NCBI GenBank assembly: GCA_034509735.1
Contig: JACGWO010000006.1
Span: 15,130,645-15,194,644, forward strand
Direction: 5' to 3'
From: Sesamum alatum
Lineage: Eukaryota > Streptophyta > Magnoliopsida > Lamiales > Pedaliaceae
DNA length: 64,000 bases
The notes under the pieces are model-generated. The model had not been told where the DNA came from. It ran no database searches and saw only the letters and a list, made by a program, of their open reading frames with translations. Positions 32,684-43,739 of this stretch are shown piece by piece. Position 1 is the first letter of the stretch, and the number at the start of each line of letters is the position of its first letter. Position numbers and translations under genes: made by a program.

Positions 32684-34677
32684 CTAGCCCCTTTTCTATA
32701 TACATATCTGTCGGTATGTTGTATGAACGATATAATTCTAAACATTTTGCAGCTTATATTGACTCAGGATCAGGGATTTGTACGGCAAAACTCGGTGTTT
32801 TCCCTAGCGAAGCTATGGAATCCTTACCCATTATTACAGGAAGGGATTTTTCACAGAAAATTCTAATACTCAATAAGGGTATACGAGAAGCAAGAATCAT
32901 GATTGGAGGAGCATTTGGAACACCTTGGTTCAAGGTAAGGACGACTCCTTTTTACTTTCATGATACAGGAGCCGATATTTTGCTAGGTGATAATTTTATC
33001 CAGACCTTTGCAAAATATGCCCAGGATAACCACAAGAATTTGTTGACTTTTACTACTAATTTTGGTAGTGAGATACAGGTTTTGCAAAGAGAAAAGGCAT
33101 TTAATAGGATAATGCCCATAAATTTTCGCAGCAAACGTGGTGATGATGCCAAATTGACTCATCCGAAAATGCAGGATAGAAGAAAATTTGGTATGGCTCT
33201 TTTGTGTTTCAAGCAATAGGGCTTCAGTGACGCTTCTGAAGAGGATCTTAGGATATTGAAGGAAGCTATACAAGGGTGCAAGTCAGTGGATATAGATGGA
33301 GAAAGTAAACTTTCTCTCGAGAATGTCAAAAGGCTTATCATGAGGAACTTCAGCGAAAATCCTTTGGCATGGTGGGATAGAAACAAGATCGAGGCTACTT
33401 TAAAGGTCAAAGAGGAATGCAAGTACGAGTATGTCTGATACAAGCCTATCCAAATGAACATGGAGGATAAGAACGATATGCAGGAGATCATCAAAGAGCA
33501 TATCAATCTTAGACTCATCGAGCCTGGAGTCTCTGCCTATAGTAGCCCTAGTTTTCTAGCAAGAAACCATGGCGAGATAAAAAGAGGTAAACCCAGGTTA
33601 GTTATTAACTATCAAGGTATTAATAGAATATTACAATTTGATGGTTGTTACATCCCAAGTAGGGAACACTTAATTAATCTGGATTTTATCAGATTAAGAT
33701 GAAAAATGATTTAAAGAAATACACTGCATTTTCACACCACAAGGACAATATATCTGGAATGTGCTGCCTATGGGACTTGCCAATGCACCCTAGATATTTC
33801 AAAAAAATATGGATAATCTTTTCAAAGGCTATCTAGAGTTTATGCTTGTCTACATGGACGACATTTTGATTGCGTCCAAAAATATACAGGATCGTATTAG
33901 ACATCTTGAAATATTTTCTGATGCATGTCATAAAGAGGGATTAGTGCTTTCTGAAAAGAAAGACATCATAGTTGTCAATAAAATTGAATTTCTTGGAATT
34001 CTTATTGATGAAGCAGGTATTGAGTTGCAGGACCACATTGTAGAGACAATTCACAATTTTCCTGACATTCTTAAAGATAAGAAGCAACTTCAAAGCTTCT
34101 TGAGAGTTGTCAATTTTGCAGGAATCTTCATCAAGTATCTTGCAAAATACAGAAAGGATTTTCGACCACTTTTGAAAGAAACAGAGAGTTCAAAGTGGAA
34201 ATGGGAGGAAATTCATACGCAAAGGGTCCGTGAGTTGAAACAGGTTTGTAAGAACCTGCCAAAGCTTGCAATCCCACAAGACGAAGATGAGTTGGTAGTC
34301 TATACGGACGCCAATGATTACAGATGGGAAACAATGCTCATGAGAAAGACAACTACTGGTGAAGAACAATGTAGATACACAGGAGGGTTGTTCACTGAGC
34401 AACAAGCCAAACTATGGCATATCAACGAGAAAGAATTCTTTGCAGTTTGGAAGGCTTTCAAGAAATGGCCTTTACTTTTACTGGCTGAGGAATTCACGTT
34501 GAAAGTTGATAAGACGAATGTTAAAGTTTTCCTAAAAAGTAAACTTGAATCAAAAATTGAGAAAGCACGTATTATTAGATGGCAATCAGAATGCTAATAT
34601 TATTGTTATAATATTGTCATCATCAAATCTCATGAAAATATTCTTACAGATTTCTTGACGAGGGATGGAGGCAGTTG
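32680..34677 (+). pseudogene. Pararetroviral polyprotein: aspartic protease, RT, RNase H
   Basis: The ORF starts with an ATG overlapping the movement-protein stop by four bases (ATGA). The protease active site DSG is at 32761-32769. The same frame continues through stops at 33217-33219 (TAG) and 33436-33438 (TGA) into RT. Near 33680 sequence containing RT motif A, with its catalytic Asp, is deleted. A TAG is at 33791. RT resumes with a YMDD active site at 33851-33862 and an RNase H domain (VVYTDAND near 34300) to about 34677. It is inactive. Confidence 0.88.
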
Positions 34678-35980
34678 AAGCAGACTCTCCATCATTATAA
34701 GACCCAGGCACCTCAGGGAAAACCTTGAGGAGATTGATAATAAATTTGGACAGCTGATGGTCAAAGCCCAAATAGCTGGCCAAGTCCAACAAGTTGATCT
34801 TGACACTGTCCAGATCGCCATCAGGAGTACCAAACTAGCCGCAGGCTCATTATGGAACGATCTTTTAGAACCAATTCGAAAGGCATCATCCTCAGTGATG
34901 GCCCGAGAATTAAGAGAGCAGGGCTCTAAACCTACAATTAGAGAACAGGGCTCTAAACCTGTAGCGGCATATTCGGGTATTGTTTGCACAAGGCCATCGC
35001 CAGACTCTAGTGAAAGGGAAAATGTTGGGTTATAGGAAGTGCAAACTCCTGATAATTCAAGTCAACCCAGCGCGTCTGGGGTAAAAGAGGAGGAAATTAA
35101 CCTTAGGCAGATGACAAGCACTTCTAAGGTTAATACTAATGAATCTTTATCTTTTGTTTCTGCTTGGCACGACTATCAGAGATCATAAGAAAAATTTATT
35201 TCACGAAAAGGCATCAATCCAAGCAAGACCATTGTAGACACATCCAGGAGATATAATAGGAGCTGGATGCTTCAAGGGTCTAACCCAGAAGATGTACGAG
35301 AATGATATGACTTTGGAGCACTTGCTTCAGTTCATACTATGTCACTTGGATTTCCGAAAATCTCAGAACTTTCGGAATGGATCAGTGGGGCGGTTTATGA
35401 AGCATGGCAAAACAATCCCCACCTCAAACGAGGAGATATTTTGGAGCTTAAATTCATTTCAATAGCTCCAGAAATCGCTGAAAAAGGGTCTCATCCAGCA
35501 TTTCATTTTATCAAGTTACAGAGACCTGACATTGTAGCATTTAACAAAGTCAAGGCTGCTATAGGAGACGCTCCCCTACTATCTTCCCTTAGTGAAGATG
35601 ATATATCTACCAGAAGAGCTTGGGGATTTTGGGTCTGTCTCACGGAGATGGACAAAGTCAAGTATCCATTTAAGATATTTTCAAATAAATTAAATGGATC
35701 ATTCCTGTTAAATTCCATGACAAGAAAAAGTACCGAGTTTGTAGAAAGCCTATTCGAAAAGAAAAGGATGCTCCTATGCAAAAATAAGCTGCCTACAACG
35801 AAGGCCACGAGGAAGAAGGCATGCAACATGATGCATGTGGGACAATGGCATAACCACATATGCCCTTGTTGTGAGAAGCAGGAAAAGCCCTTGTTCGGGA
35901 CAAAGATTCGGGTAACCCAAAATAAACCCGAACCAAAACCAGAGAAGGGTAAAAGAAAGGATTTTTACAGAACAAGATAA
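34664..35980 (+). pseudogene. ORF in the position of the caulimovirid transactivator/viroplasmin
   Basis: One frame (34757 to 35980) can be followed for about 400 codons, interrupted by stops at 35033-35035, about 35186 and about 35305. A start overlapping the pol stop is possible at 34664. The last 213 codons (from 35339) are open and end in a Lys/Arg-rich tail with a Cys/His cluster (GQWHNHICPCCEKQ). Position and size fit the transactivator/inclusion-body protein, but I cannot point to a defining motif. A direct repeat (ACAGGGCTCTAAACCT) is at about 34918-34965. Confidence 0.55.
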
Positions 35981-36130
35981 AACCCTCAAGATGTAAAAAA
36001 TCAAAAAGAAGACTGTCGGCAGAAGAAGACAAAAGCACCAACAGTCACAAAAAGCAAAGGACACCAGATGGTAAGCATATGGCCGACAAGCCATAATGAC
36101 CACAGTTAGAAAGATGAATGCCAAATTAGG

Positions 36131-36200
36131 TGACGAACGTAGTGACATCATCTAAAAACAAGGTTCGAGTCCGGGTTTGAAGTCCGCGGACCATTATAAA
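36131..36200 (+). promoter_or_regulatory. 35S-like pararetroviral promoter (as-1-like element and TATA box)
   Basis: TGACG at 36131 and TGACA at 36143 start 12 bases apart, the spacing of the as-1 element bound by TGA-type bZIP factors in the CaMV 35S promoter. TATAAA follows at 36195-36200, about 64 bases after the as-1 start. The layout (coding end, as-1, TATA) matches the known caulimovirid pregenomic RNA promoter. Activity in the present host is unknown. Confidence 0.7.
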
Positions 36201-36406
36201 TTGAGAGATAGGAAGTAGATGGAGGACATCAGAAAACTTCTCCAACTCTTCAAATAATAAACAATGTCTTTCAAATTTCTGGGTTTTAAGTTTTCCAGTG
36301 TATGGGGATTTCCCCAAAGTGTCAAGTCCTCTTCTCTATGAGAGGGAAGAAGTTGTCTCCTCCTATAGAGGATTAAATATTTATGTAATATTTCAAGTAT
36401 TTCTTC

Positions 36407-36412
36407 AATAAA
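36407..36412 (+). terminator. Pararetroviral poly(A) signal AATAAA
   Basis: AATAAA lies about 180 bases downstream of the expected start of transcription (about 36225). Caulimovirid pregenomic RNAs are terminally redundant by roughly this length, because the signal is bypassed once and used the second time round the circular genome. The spacing supports calling both elements viral. Confidence 0.65.
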
Positions 36413-36444
36413 GTAAAGGGTTCTATCCAATATTGTTTATCCAA

Positions 36445-38307
36445 AATTTTATTAGGTCTCTGTTATTGGAATACTTTTATGACCTAAGGTAGGAAATGAA
36501 ATAGGACTGTGTTGTTTGCTGCTGAAGGAGCTAAGGGCCTGCGAACCATCTGATGCGGTAGTGTGCTTGGAAGAAGTCTGTAAATCCAAGGAACCGACAA
36601 CAAAGCGGTCAAACCAAGACATAAATTTATGGAGGCTTAATTTTATTTTCAAAAGCATGTTGGGCCTAATCATAATAGAATTGTATGGGTGTTATTTAAA
36701 AAAAATAGTTTTAGGACCAAATCTGATACTATCTCAAAGTTGAGGGGCTAAAATGAAAATAAAGTACCTTATTTACAAGTCTTTGTAAACTACAGTATTA
36801 AAATTGGCTATTTTAAAAAGTGTGGTACCAAACTTGCAAGAACCCCTATAATGTGGTACCAAAAATACAATTTCTCTATATTTTTAAAATGAACTTCCGT
36901 TTCAGAAGTGCTTCCAAACATTTTTTTTTTTCATTCGTTGTTTGTTGTCCTTTTTATGTACTTGTTAAATATGGCATGTTTAGTTACGTTTTCATTTCAG
37001 TTTTCAGTTTTCAACGAGAAGGGTGTGTTGAAAATTTTGTAAGAGTTTTGGTCATGGATTAAAGTTTCATTTCTAACAAATATTTCGAGTTTATAAATAT
37101 TAGAAACTTTTTGAAAATGTTTCGGAAACATATAAAAAAATGATAAAATTAAAGAAACATACATAATAGTCATAGAAAAATTTAAAACATTATGTTTCTT
37201 TTTTTTTTTTTTAATTCAAATATATGTAGTTTAATTTTATCTCATTTAACCAATTAATATTATTTTTGTGTAGTATAATTATGTATTTGAAGTTATTAAC
37301 TGATGTAGTTGCTATAGAAACTAAATAATAATATAATATTTATGTTTAACTATGTATTATAAAATATCTATATTACGTTGATACTTATACATATAACATT
37401 AGTAATTTAGCTTAATATTAAATTTGAAATCATTAAATGAAATACTTATGTATAACACAAGAATATATATATTTGTAGCTAGAACTATGAAATAAATGTT
37501 TAGCTGAAAAATTAGGAAAAATAAAAAGTTTCTTAGGAAACTCAAAGATTTCTAAGAAAAATGAAGTGTTTCGAAGGAAACTAGATAATTTCGAAACTAC
37601 CATATATTTTTGTTTCCATAACATCGAAAAGGGAAAGGTTTCCATAGTTTCGATGGAAACGCATGAAAATTTTAAATCATGCTAAAAACTGTAGTAAATA
37701 ACTATTATTTACTACGGTTAAATAAAAACCGATGCAAAAACTAGCTTTTCCACTATGAAAATCTTATTTGCCATGGATTTTAGTTGTGGTAAAGACATTC
37801 GCCATGACTTTTAGCCATAACAAATGTTTTAGCCACCCTCGCAAAAACTACGGCCGACAACCGTTGCGTGGTCGTTGTCAATGACTATTCGCTATGATTA
37901 TTTAATATAAACCATAGCAATTAGCCATGGTTAAATGTCATATTTTTTGTAGTGATATCATGACAAGAATGAAAAAAAACATTAATAATTTATAATATCA
38001 ATGATTGAAATTTATATATATATATATGCATGTAAGTAATGATTAATTTGAGAATGATAGTAAAACATTTCTCATAAGAAACATATTTATATTTTATTAT
38101 GCTATTAGAAAATTGAAAATTGAAAATAAAAATAAAATTATGAAAATAAACAAACATGTATTATATTTCCAACACTGAAATTACTAAGCATTAAAGTGGT
38201 AGTTCAAGTGAAATGTTGCGTATCTTTTCATAAATTAAGGTCATAAGTTGAAATTAATTTAAATATGTATTCGCTTACTATAGTAAGATCTCTCTTACAA
38301 TAGTTTT
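36445..38307. other. AT-rich intergenic DNA with a CACTA-type terminus
   Basis: No coding sequence recognised. About 36500-36850 contains repeated GTGGTACCA words. The segment from about 37690 to 37954 holds repeated GCCATG-type words and ends in TTTTTTGTAGTG at 37943-37954. This is the reverse complement of the CACTACAAAAAA end typical of plant CACTA (En/Spm) elements. I could not find the matching left end. Confidence 0.55.
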
Positions 38308-38590
38308 GGGTTTAATACAATTTATCTCCCTTTAATATTACAAAAGAGTAAATTACCTTTCTTTAAAATGGCAAAAGAGCAAATTACCTCCATATGAAAG
38401 AAAAATGGCAATTTATCTCCTTATGTTCTTTAAAATGAACAGAAAAGGTAAATTGTTCCATTATAAAAAACACGGGAAAATAAACTGATTTATTTTAAAA
38501 ACACAAAGAGATAAATTGTTACTTTATTTTTCATAGCGATAATTTGCTCATTTTTAATATCACATTGGGATTGTTTGCATTTTTCCCGAA
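38308..38590. mobile_element. Candidate foldback MITE (about 280 bp)
   Basis: The left part (CAATTTATCTCCCTTTAATA, then AAAGAGTAAATTACC) pairs imperfectly with the right part (GATAATTTGCTCATTTTTAATA, then a GGGATTG-type end). No duplication could be confirmed, and AT-richness inflates apparent pairing. Confidence 0.4.
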
Positions 38591-38662
38591 TAATTTTGGT
38601 TAGACAAAATGTGAATTAACTAAAATACTTATACTTATTTCTATCATAAATAACCATTATCT

Positions 38663-39091
38663 TAAGGGTAAATTACATCTACCTCTCCCGAGGTTTGGCA
38701 TAATTATAAATATCTGCTTGTTGTTTGAAAAATTATAAATATCCTCCTGAGGTTTGTAATTTTCAATCAAAGATCCGAAATTAATCATTTTGCCCTTGAT
38801 TTTTTTTGGTTAAATTATAGAAAAATCAGTCGAAGCAAATTGCATTATTAACTTCTCTGCGTAAAAAACTTAAGATTCTCTCATTGGGCATTGTAGTCCA
38901 AAAAATTCAAAAAATTCTAAAAAATAAATAAAATGCATAAGGACATTTTGGTCAGTTCACGCATAAAAATGGATGGAATTAGGTTATTTGTTAGACAGTT
39001 ACAAACTCATGAGATATTTGTAATTTTTCAAACAATGAGGGGGTATCTGTAATTATGCCAAATCTTGGGGGAGGTACCCTTGTCTTAATTA
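38663..39091. mobile_element. Foldback MITE (about 430 bp)
   Basis: The left arm starts TAAGGGTAAATTACATCTACC and continues through AGGTTTGGCATAATTATAAA. The right arm carries its complement (TTATGCCAAATCTTGGGGGAGG...). About 85 bp of each end pair well, including a TTTGAAAAATTA segment. No open frame. The type resembles the GGGTTAATTAC family at 22954-23450. Confidence 0.75.
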
Positions 39092-39387
39092 ACTAGTTAT
39101 ATCAATCATTTTTTTATTCACCCAAATTCAAATTTAATCTATGGCAAAATCTGAATTTTGGTCCCACTAGATAGGGTCGTTATCACTTTTGGTTCCTCGC
39201 TTTACGAGGTTAACACTTTTGGTCCCAAAACTCTAAAATTCTGACATTATTGATCCCACACCGTTAAATTTAACTGAAATGGCACATGTTGAAGCACGTG
39301 TCATCAGTCAATGGCCGTTGACCTGACCCAAAAAATGGTCAAATTCTATTTTAGCCCCTTATATTTTCTAAAAAAATGCTAAAATAC

Positions 39388-40183
39388 CCTTGTATTTTAA
39401 AAATAAGCTAAATACCCTCATTTTTTTTAAAAAAAAAAATCTCCTTTCTGAACTCATTTGACTAAAGTACCTCTCTTTATATTATAAATCACCATCATTT
39501 ATTTATTTTATTTTTAGATTTTTTTGTGAGATCATTTGTATTTTTCTTCCTTCTAAAAACATAAACATTGTTTTCAAAATATATTTATTTAAATATCAAA
39601 ATACTATAAAAGTATATCAAATTTTTTATTTCTTATAATTTATATTGAAAAATTAAATTAGCATCACATAAAAAATTAATATACTAATTTTCAAATTTAA
39701 ATATCTATATGAATGTAAATGTTAATCAATTATAAAATTATATATTATTAACTAATTTAAATTATTCTTTTAATTTACATATATTTAAACAAATTAAATT
39801 ATTTATTATAAATAATATTTAAAATTAAATTACCATTATAAAGTATAATGGTTATTAAAAAATAACTAATAAATTTTAAAAATAGACTTTAGTATATTAA
39901 TTTTTTATGTGATGTTAATTTAATTTTTAATTTAAATTATAAGAAATAAAAAATTTAATATACTTTTATGACATTTTGATATTTAAATAAATATATTTTG
40001 GAAAAAATATTTATGTTTTTAGAAGGAAGAAAAATACAAATGATCTCACATAAAAATCTAAAAATAAGATAAATAAAGGATGGTGATTTATAATATTAAG
40101 AGAGGTACTTTAGTCAAATGAGTTCAGAAAGGAGTTCTTTTAAAAAAAAAAAATGGGGTTTTTAACTTATTTTTTGTATTAGT
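39388..40183. repeat. Long inverted repeat (arms about 300 bp, loop about 190 bp)
   Basis: The left arm, about 39388-39692, is almost perfectly complementary to the right arm, about 39885-40183. Landmarks are CTCCTTTCTGAACTCATTTG at left against CAAATGAGTTCAGAAAGGAG at right, and GCATCACATAAAAAATTAAT against the matching segment near 39900. The loop is AT-rich and also partly self-complementary. No protein is encoded. It is best explained as a foldback MITE; TIR ends and a duplication were not resolved. Confidence 0.85.
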
Positions 40184-41634
40184 GGTTGTTGTTTGAATTA
40201 TTAATTGAGGACTTGTGTACGAACCTAATATTTAAATACAAGTTATTTAGTTGAAAATGAAAAGTGGAAACTCGATCTTACAGTTGACTTTCATTTTATT
40301 AATTCTATTTTTCAGTTGTTAAATAAAATGGTCGTATTTTTAATTGCTTTTGATTTATTGAATTGATTAAGATGGTTGCAATTGCTAAGTCTATTCAGCT
40401 TGAATTGGTGGTACTCGCTCTTTTATCTATACTTAGTCATAAGCACGCCCGTTCATGTGATTCGTATTATCTCAATAAAATTATTATATTATATAATAAA
40501 ATAAATTTATAAATAAAAATTTGGTAACTAAATAATAGGTACTTTGCAAATGAAAAATATTATTATTAAAAAGTAAAAGCATAAAATTCAAAAAGTAAAA
40601 TAATTTCTTCTCCACTTTAATTATTATTTTATATTATAACTATACTTTTCTACTTCAATATATCCATCTTTTTAGTATAACTAAATCCCACTTCATATAA
40701 GGAAATTTGGGTCAAGATAAATATATATATATATATATATATATACACACGCAACAAACACATAAAAAGACACACGCACACATGCACACATTGCATGAGT
40801 AGGATATACAATGACTAAAATTGATAAATAAAAAATATATTGTGATTGATTTTTTTATATAGAGAAATAATGCATATAAAAAATAAAAATATAATAAAAT
40901 AGAATAAACATATTTATTAAAATTTTTTGACTTTGTGTTTTTTAACTCTAGTTTAATGTTTGTTGTCAGATATTTGTTTAGTAAGGCTCTTATATTCTCA
41001 ATAAATGTTACTTTACCTTAATGATCACATTACATGAACAAACAATGAAAATAATATTTTGCTTTTCTCTTTTACTTTTTACTTTTAGATCTTTCATCTT
41101 ATTAATTAGCTCTAATTGAACTTGTGGTTATTCAAAACTTGTTTCACTTATGAAATAATATAATTTCATTAATTTTTCTTTTATTTTTTTTACTCCTTAT
41201 GTTAACTATGTGTAAAGTAGCTTATAACATAATTTTCTACTATTACCCTCATTAGAAAATTTTTATTTTATTCATCATGTTGTCCAAAGAGATTCTACAA
41301 CAAAATTGTAAATTGATTAAATTATTTATGAAATGATTTAAAGTAGAATAATAAGTATTAAAAAATTTAATTTAGATGATATAAAAATAATTAATTCAAT
41401 TTTAAAATTTTAATGATCAAACTTCGATTTATTAAACATTTAAGAGTCTAATTATTGATCTAATTACATTATTAATTAAACATCCATGATATCATTTTAT
41501 GGTCATAAAATTGTAGCTATTATGTAATAATACAGAAAAATACTATCAGTATCTCTTCCTTTGATATTTTCATAAGGAACATGATAAAATTAAATTACAA
41601 ATATACCAGAAAAAACAGAATATTGGAAAGAATC
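40184..41634. other. AT-rich intergenic DNA without recognisable genes
   Basis: No conserved ORF, RNA gene or transposon end was recognised. A TA microsatellite is at 40719-40745, followed by a short CA-rich stretch. Confidence 0.6.
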
Positions 41635-41688
41635 AAAATGCCAAACCTATTGACTTTCTGGTCACCTATTCTAACAATCTCCCACTTG
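41635..41688 (-). repeat. Remnant of 3' LTR (about 42 bp) plus polypurine tract
   Basis: The LTR end CACCTATTCTAACA and the tract ATCTCCCACTTG are clear. Left of about 41635 the LTR similarity stops and unrelated AT-rich DNA begins. About 2.2 kb of LTR was lost by deletion or an incomplete insertion. Confidence 0.85.
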
Positions 41689-42050
41689 ACCTAAATTGAA
41701 TCACCCATTGACCTCAAACCCATCTTATCCAGATGCTGAGTATGGGCAACTTGCGACATGAGCTTAGTAAGTGGATCTGCTATGCTTTCTGCGGAGCTGA
41801 CTCGGTCCATCCGAACGTCACCTATGCTAACCATCTTTCTGAGCAGATGGTAGCGTCTAAGAATATGCTTGGATAGGTGATGAGATCTCGGTTCCTTTGC
41901 GTGCTTTATTGCAGAAGATAACCACTGGCTCCGCGATGCTAGGCACTACACCTAACTCTTGGATGTAACTCTTCATCCAAACCGCTTCCTTAGCAGCTTC
42001 CTAGACAAAGTGGAACTTAGGAAGCTGCTGTTAAGGAACTCCGTGGTAGC

Positions 42051-42584
42051 CTACTTTGAACTCTTCCAAGAAACCATGCCACCATTTAGTTTGAACACAA
42101 AACCAGACTGAGACTTGGCATCATCGTCATATGACTTGAAGCTAGCGTCACTATGGCCTTCTAGTATCAATTCTCCACCACCGTAGATCAAGAACATGTC
42201 CTTAGTCCTTTTCAGGTACTTGAGGATAGTCTTGACCGCACTCCTGTGTGCCTCTCCGGCACACGCCTGATATTGACTTGTTACGCTCAAAGCGAAAGCC
42301 ACGTCAAGTCTAGTGTGCTGGATAGCATACAGAATGCTGCCTACAGTTGAAGCATAGGGGATGTCCAACATTCGTTTAAGCTCCTCATCAGTCTTAGGAG
42401 ACTGCTTCTTGGACAACTCAATTCGATGCCTCATAGGAAGGAATCCTCGTTTTGAATTTTCCATCTTGAATCTCTTCAAGACCTTCTCAATATACGAGGA
42501 CTGGGCCATTCCTAACATCCTTCTAGATCTATCCCTGTAGATCTTGATGCCAAGGATGGAGGATGCCTCGCCCATATCCTTCAT
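42051..42584 (-). pseudogene. Copia RT C-terminus and RNase H (third copy)
   Basis: Open for 177 codons starting at KDMGEASSILGIKIYRDRSR and including DIPYASTVGSILYAIQHTRL and LEGHSDASFKSYDDDAKSQS. It ends with a stop in place of the Gln after WKSSK. The Asp of the RNase H start (SDAS) is present. Further RNase H similarity continues to about 41700 in broken frames. Confidence 0.87.
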
Positions 42585-42590
42585 GGAAAA

Positions 42591-43060
42591 TTATGTTGAC
42601 AACCAAGCTTTAGTGGTTTCCAATATCTTAACATCATTCCCAATGAGCATGATGTCATCCACATAAAGCATTAGGAATGCAACAGAGCTCCCATTGATCT
42701 TCTTGTATACACAAGGATTGGACTCGTTCTTGATGAAATTATATCTCCGTATGACTTCATCAAAACATATCTTCCAGCTTTGGGAAGCTTTTTTGAGGCC
42801 ATAGATGGACCTTTGGAGATGGCAGACCTTCTGCTCTTCTCCAACAGATGTGAAACCTTCTGGTTGATACATATAGATCTCTTCCTCTACCAAACCGTTG
42901 AGGAAGGCGGTTCTCATGTTCATCTGTCATATTTCCCAGTCATCCATGCTGTTATGGCAAGCAGAATCCGAATGGACTTAGCCATTGCTACGACGAGTAG
43001 GTTTCCTCAAAATCGACCTCGGGTCATTGAGTGTAACCTTTCGCCACAAGCCTGGTTTTG
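42591..43060 (-). pseudogene. Copia reverse transcriptase core (third copy)
   Basis: The open part reads MNMRTAFLNGLVEEEIYMYQ where the outer copy has QMDVKTAFLN, so the catalytic motif A Asp is Asn. The second active-site box YVDD is intact. A frameshift near 42925-43030 separates it from the upstream RT N-terminus, and another near 42590 from the downstream part. Confidence 0.85.
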
Positions 43061-43707
43061 AAGGTTGTAACCTCCCCATGAGCTCCAAGCTTACGTTTAT
43101 AGACCCATTTACACCCTACGGGTTTTACCCCTTTGGGTAGGTCCACTAGGGTCCAAACCTGGTTTGCACCCATTGAGTCTAGTTCGGATTTCATAGCCTC
43201 AAGCCACTTATCCGAATCGATGTCCGACATCGCTTCTTCGTACGTATTTGGATCATTATCCAACTGAACAGTCAGGCCCAGAAATTCGTACCTATCAGGT
43301 GGTTGGGGTATTCTAGCCGAACTACGAAGGACTGGAATATTATCAGTGGGAACTACTGGCTCAGATGTCACTGCTGTCTCATGGGGTACCTCACTTGATT
43401 CCTCAAGTGAGTACCGCATCACGTCGACTATCCGATGGAAAACCCTTTTCCAAGAACACTGCGTTTCACGAGACAAACACCTTTTACTCGGAGAGGTCAT
43501 AGAAATAATACCCCCAGTTTCTTTCGGATATCCGACAAACCTGCATAAACTAGACCTCGAGTCCAGTTTATCTCCCACTAATCTCTTGACGTATGCGGGG
43601 CAACCCCACAATTTCAAGTATTTACAAGAGGCAGGCTTGTCATGCCATATCTCATATGTTGTTTGGGATATCTTCTTAGATGGCGACAAGTTCAAAAGTT
43701 TGGCCAC
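43024..43707 (-). pseudogene. Copia integrase C-terminus, linker and RT N-terminus (third copy)
   Basis: It reads from NLSPSKKISQTTYEIWHDKP to KWVYKRKLGAHGEVTTFKTR. Inside, about 50 codons (from the Lys-Glu-Thr-Gly-Gly near 43520 to near 43400) are translated out of frame before the family frame resumes at EESSEVPHE. This indicates two compensating frameshifts. Confidence 0.85.
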
Positions 43708-43739
43708 CGTCTCAAGAGCATATCCCTAGAAGGATAAGG

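Larger units (their letters stand above)
30849..36440 (+). mobile_element. Endogenous pararetrovirus (Caulimoviridae), partial and inactivated
   Basis: Order on the plus strand: coat protein C-terminal half with a CCHC knuckle, 30K-type movement protein, protease-RT-RNase H, a further ORF in the transactivator position, then a noncoding region with a 35S-like promoter and a poly(A) signal. No integrase or LTRs are present, as expected for Caulimoviridae. Coat protein before movement protein in one frame, followed by a separate pol ORF, resembles cavemovirus and solendovirus organisation; this genus hint is inference. It lacks the viral leader and the 5' half of the coat-protein ORF and carries many stops. 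It is an old, non-infectious copy. Confidence 0.88.

Noticed and set aside
36162..36172. GGTTCGAGTCC, a tRNA B-box-like sequence
   Set aside because: No A box, acceptor stem or cloverleaf could be built around it. It lies between the as-1-like element and the TATA box of the viral promoter and is probably chance.
38300..39100. Possible CRISPR-like or satellite array because of repeated AAATTACC and AATTTATC words
   Set aside because: Spacing is irregular and the words pair in inverted orientation, which fits foldback MITEs; CRISPR arrays are not expected in a plant nuclear genome.
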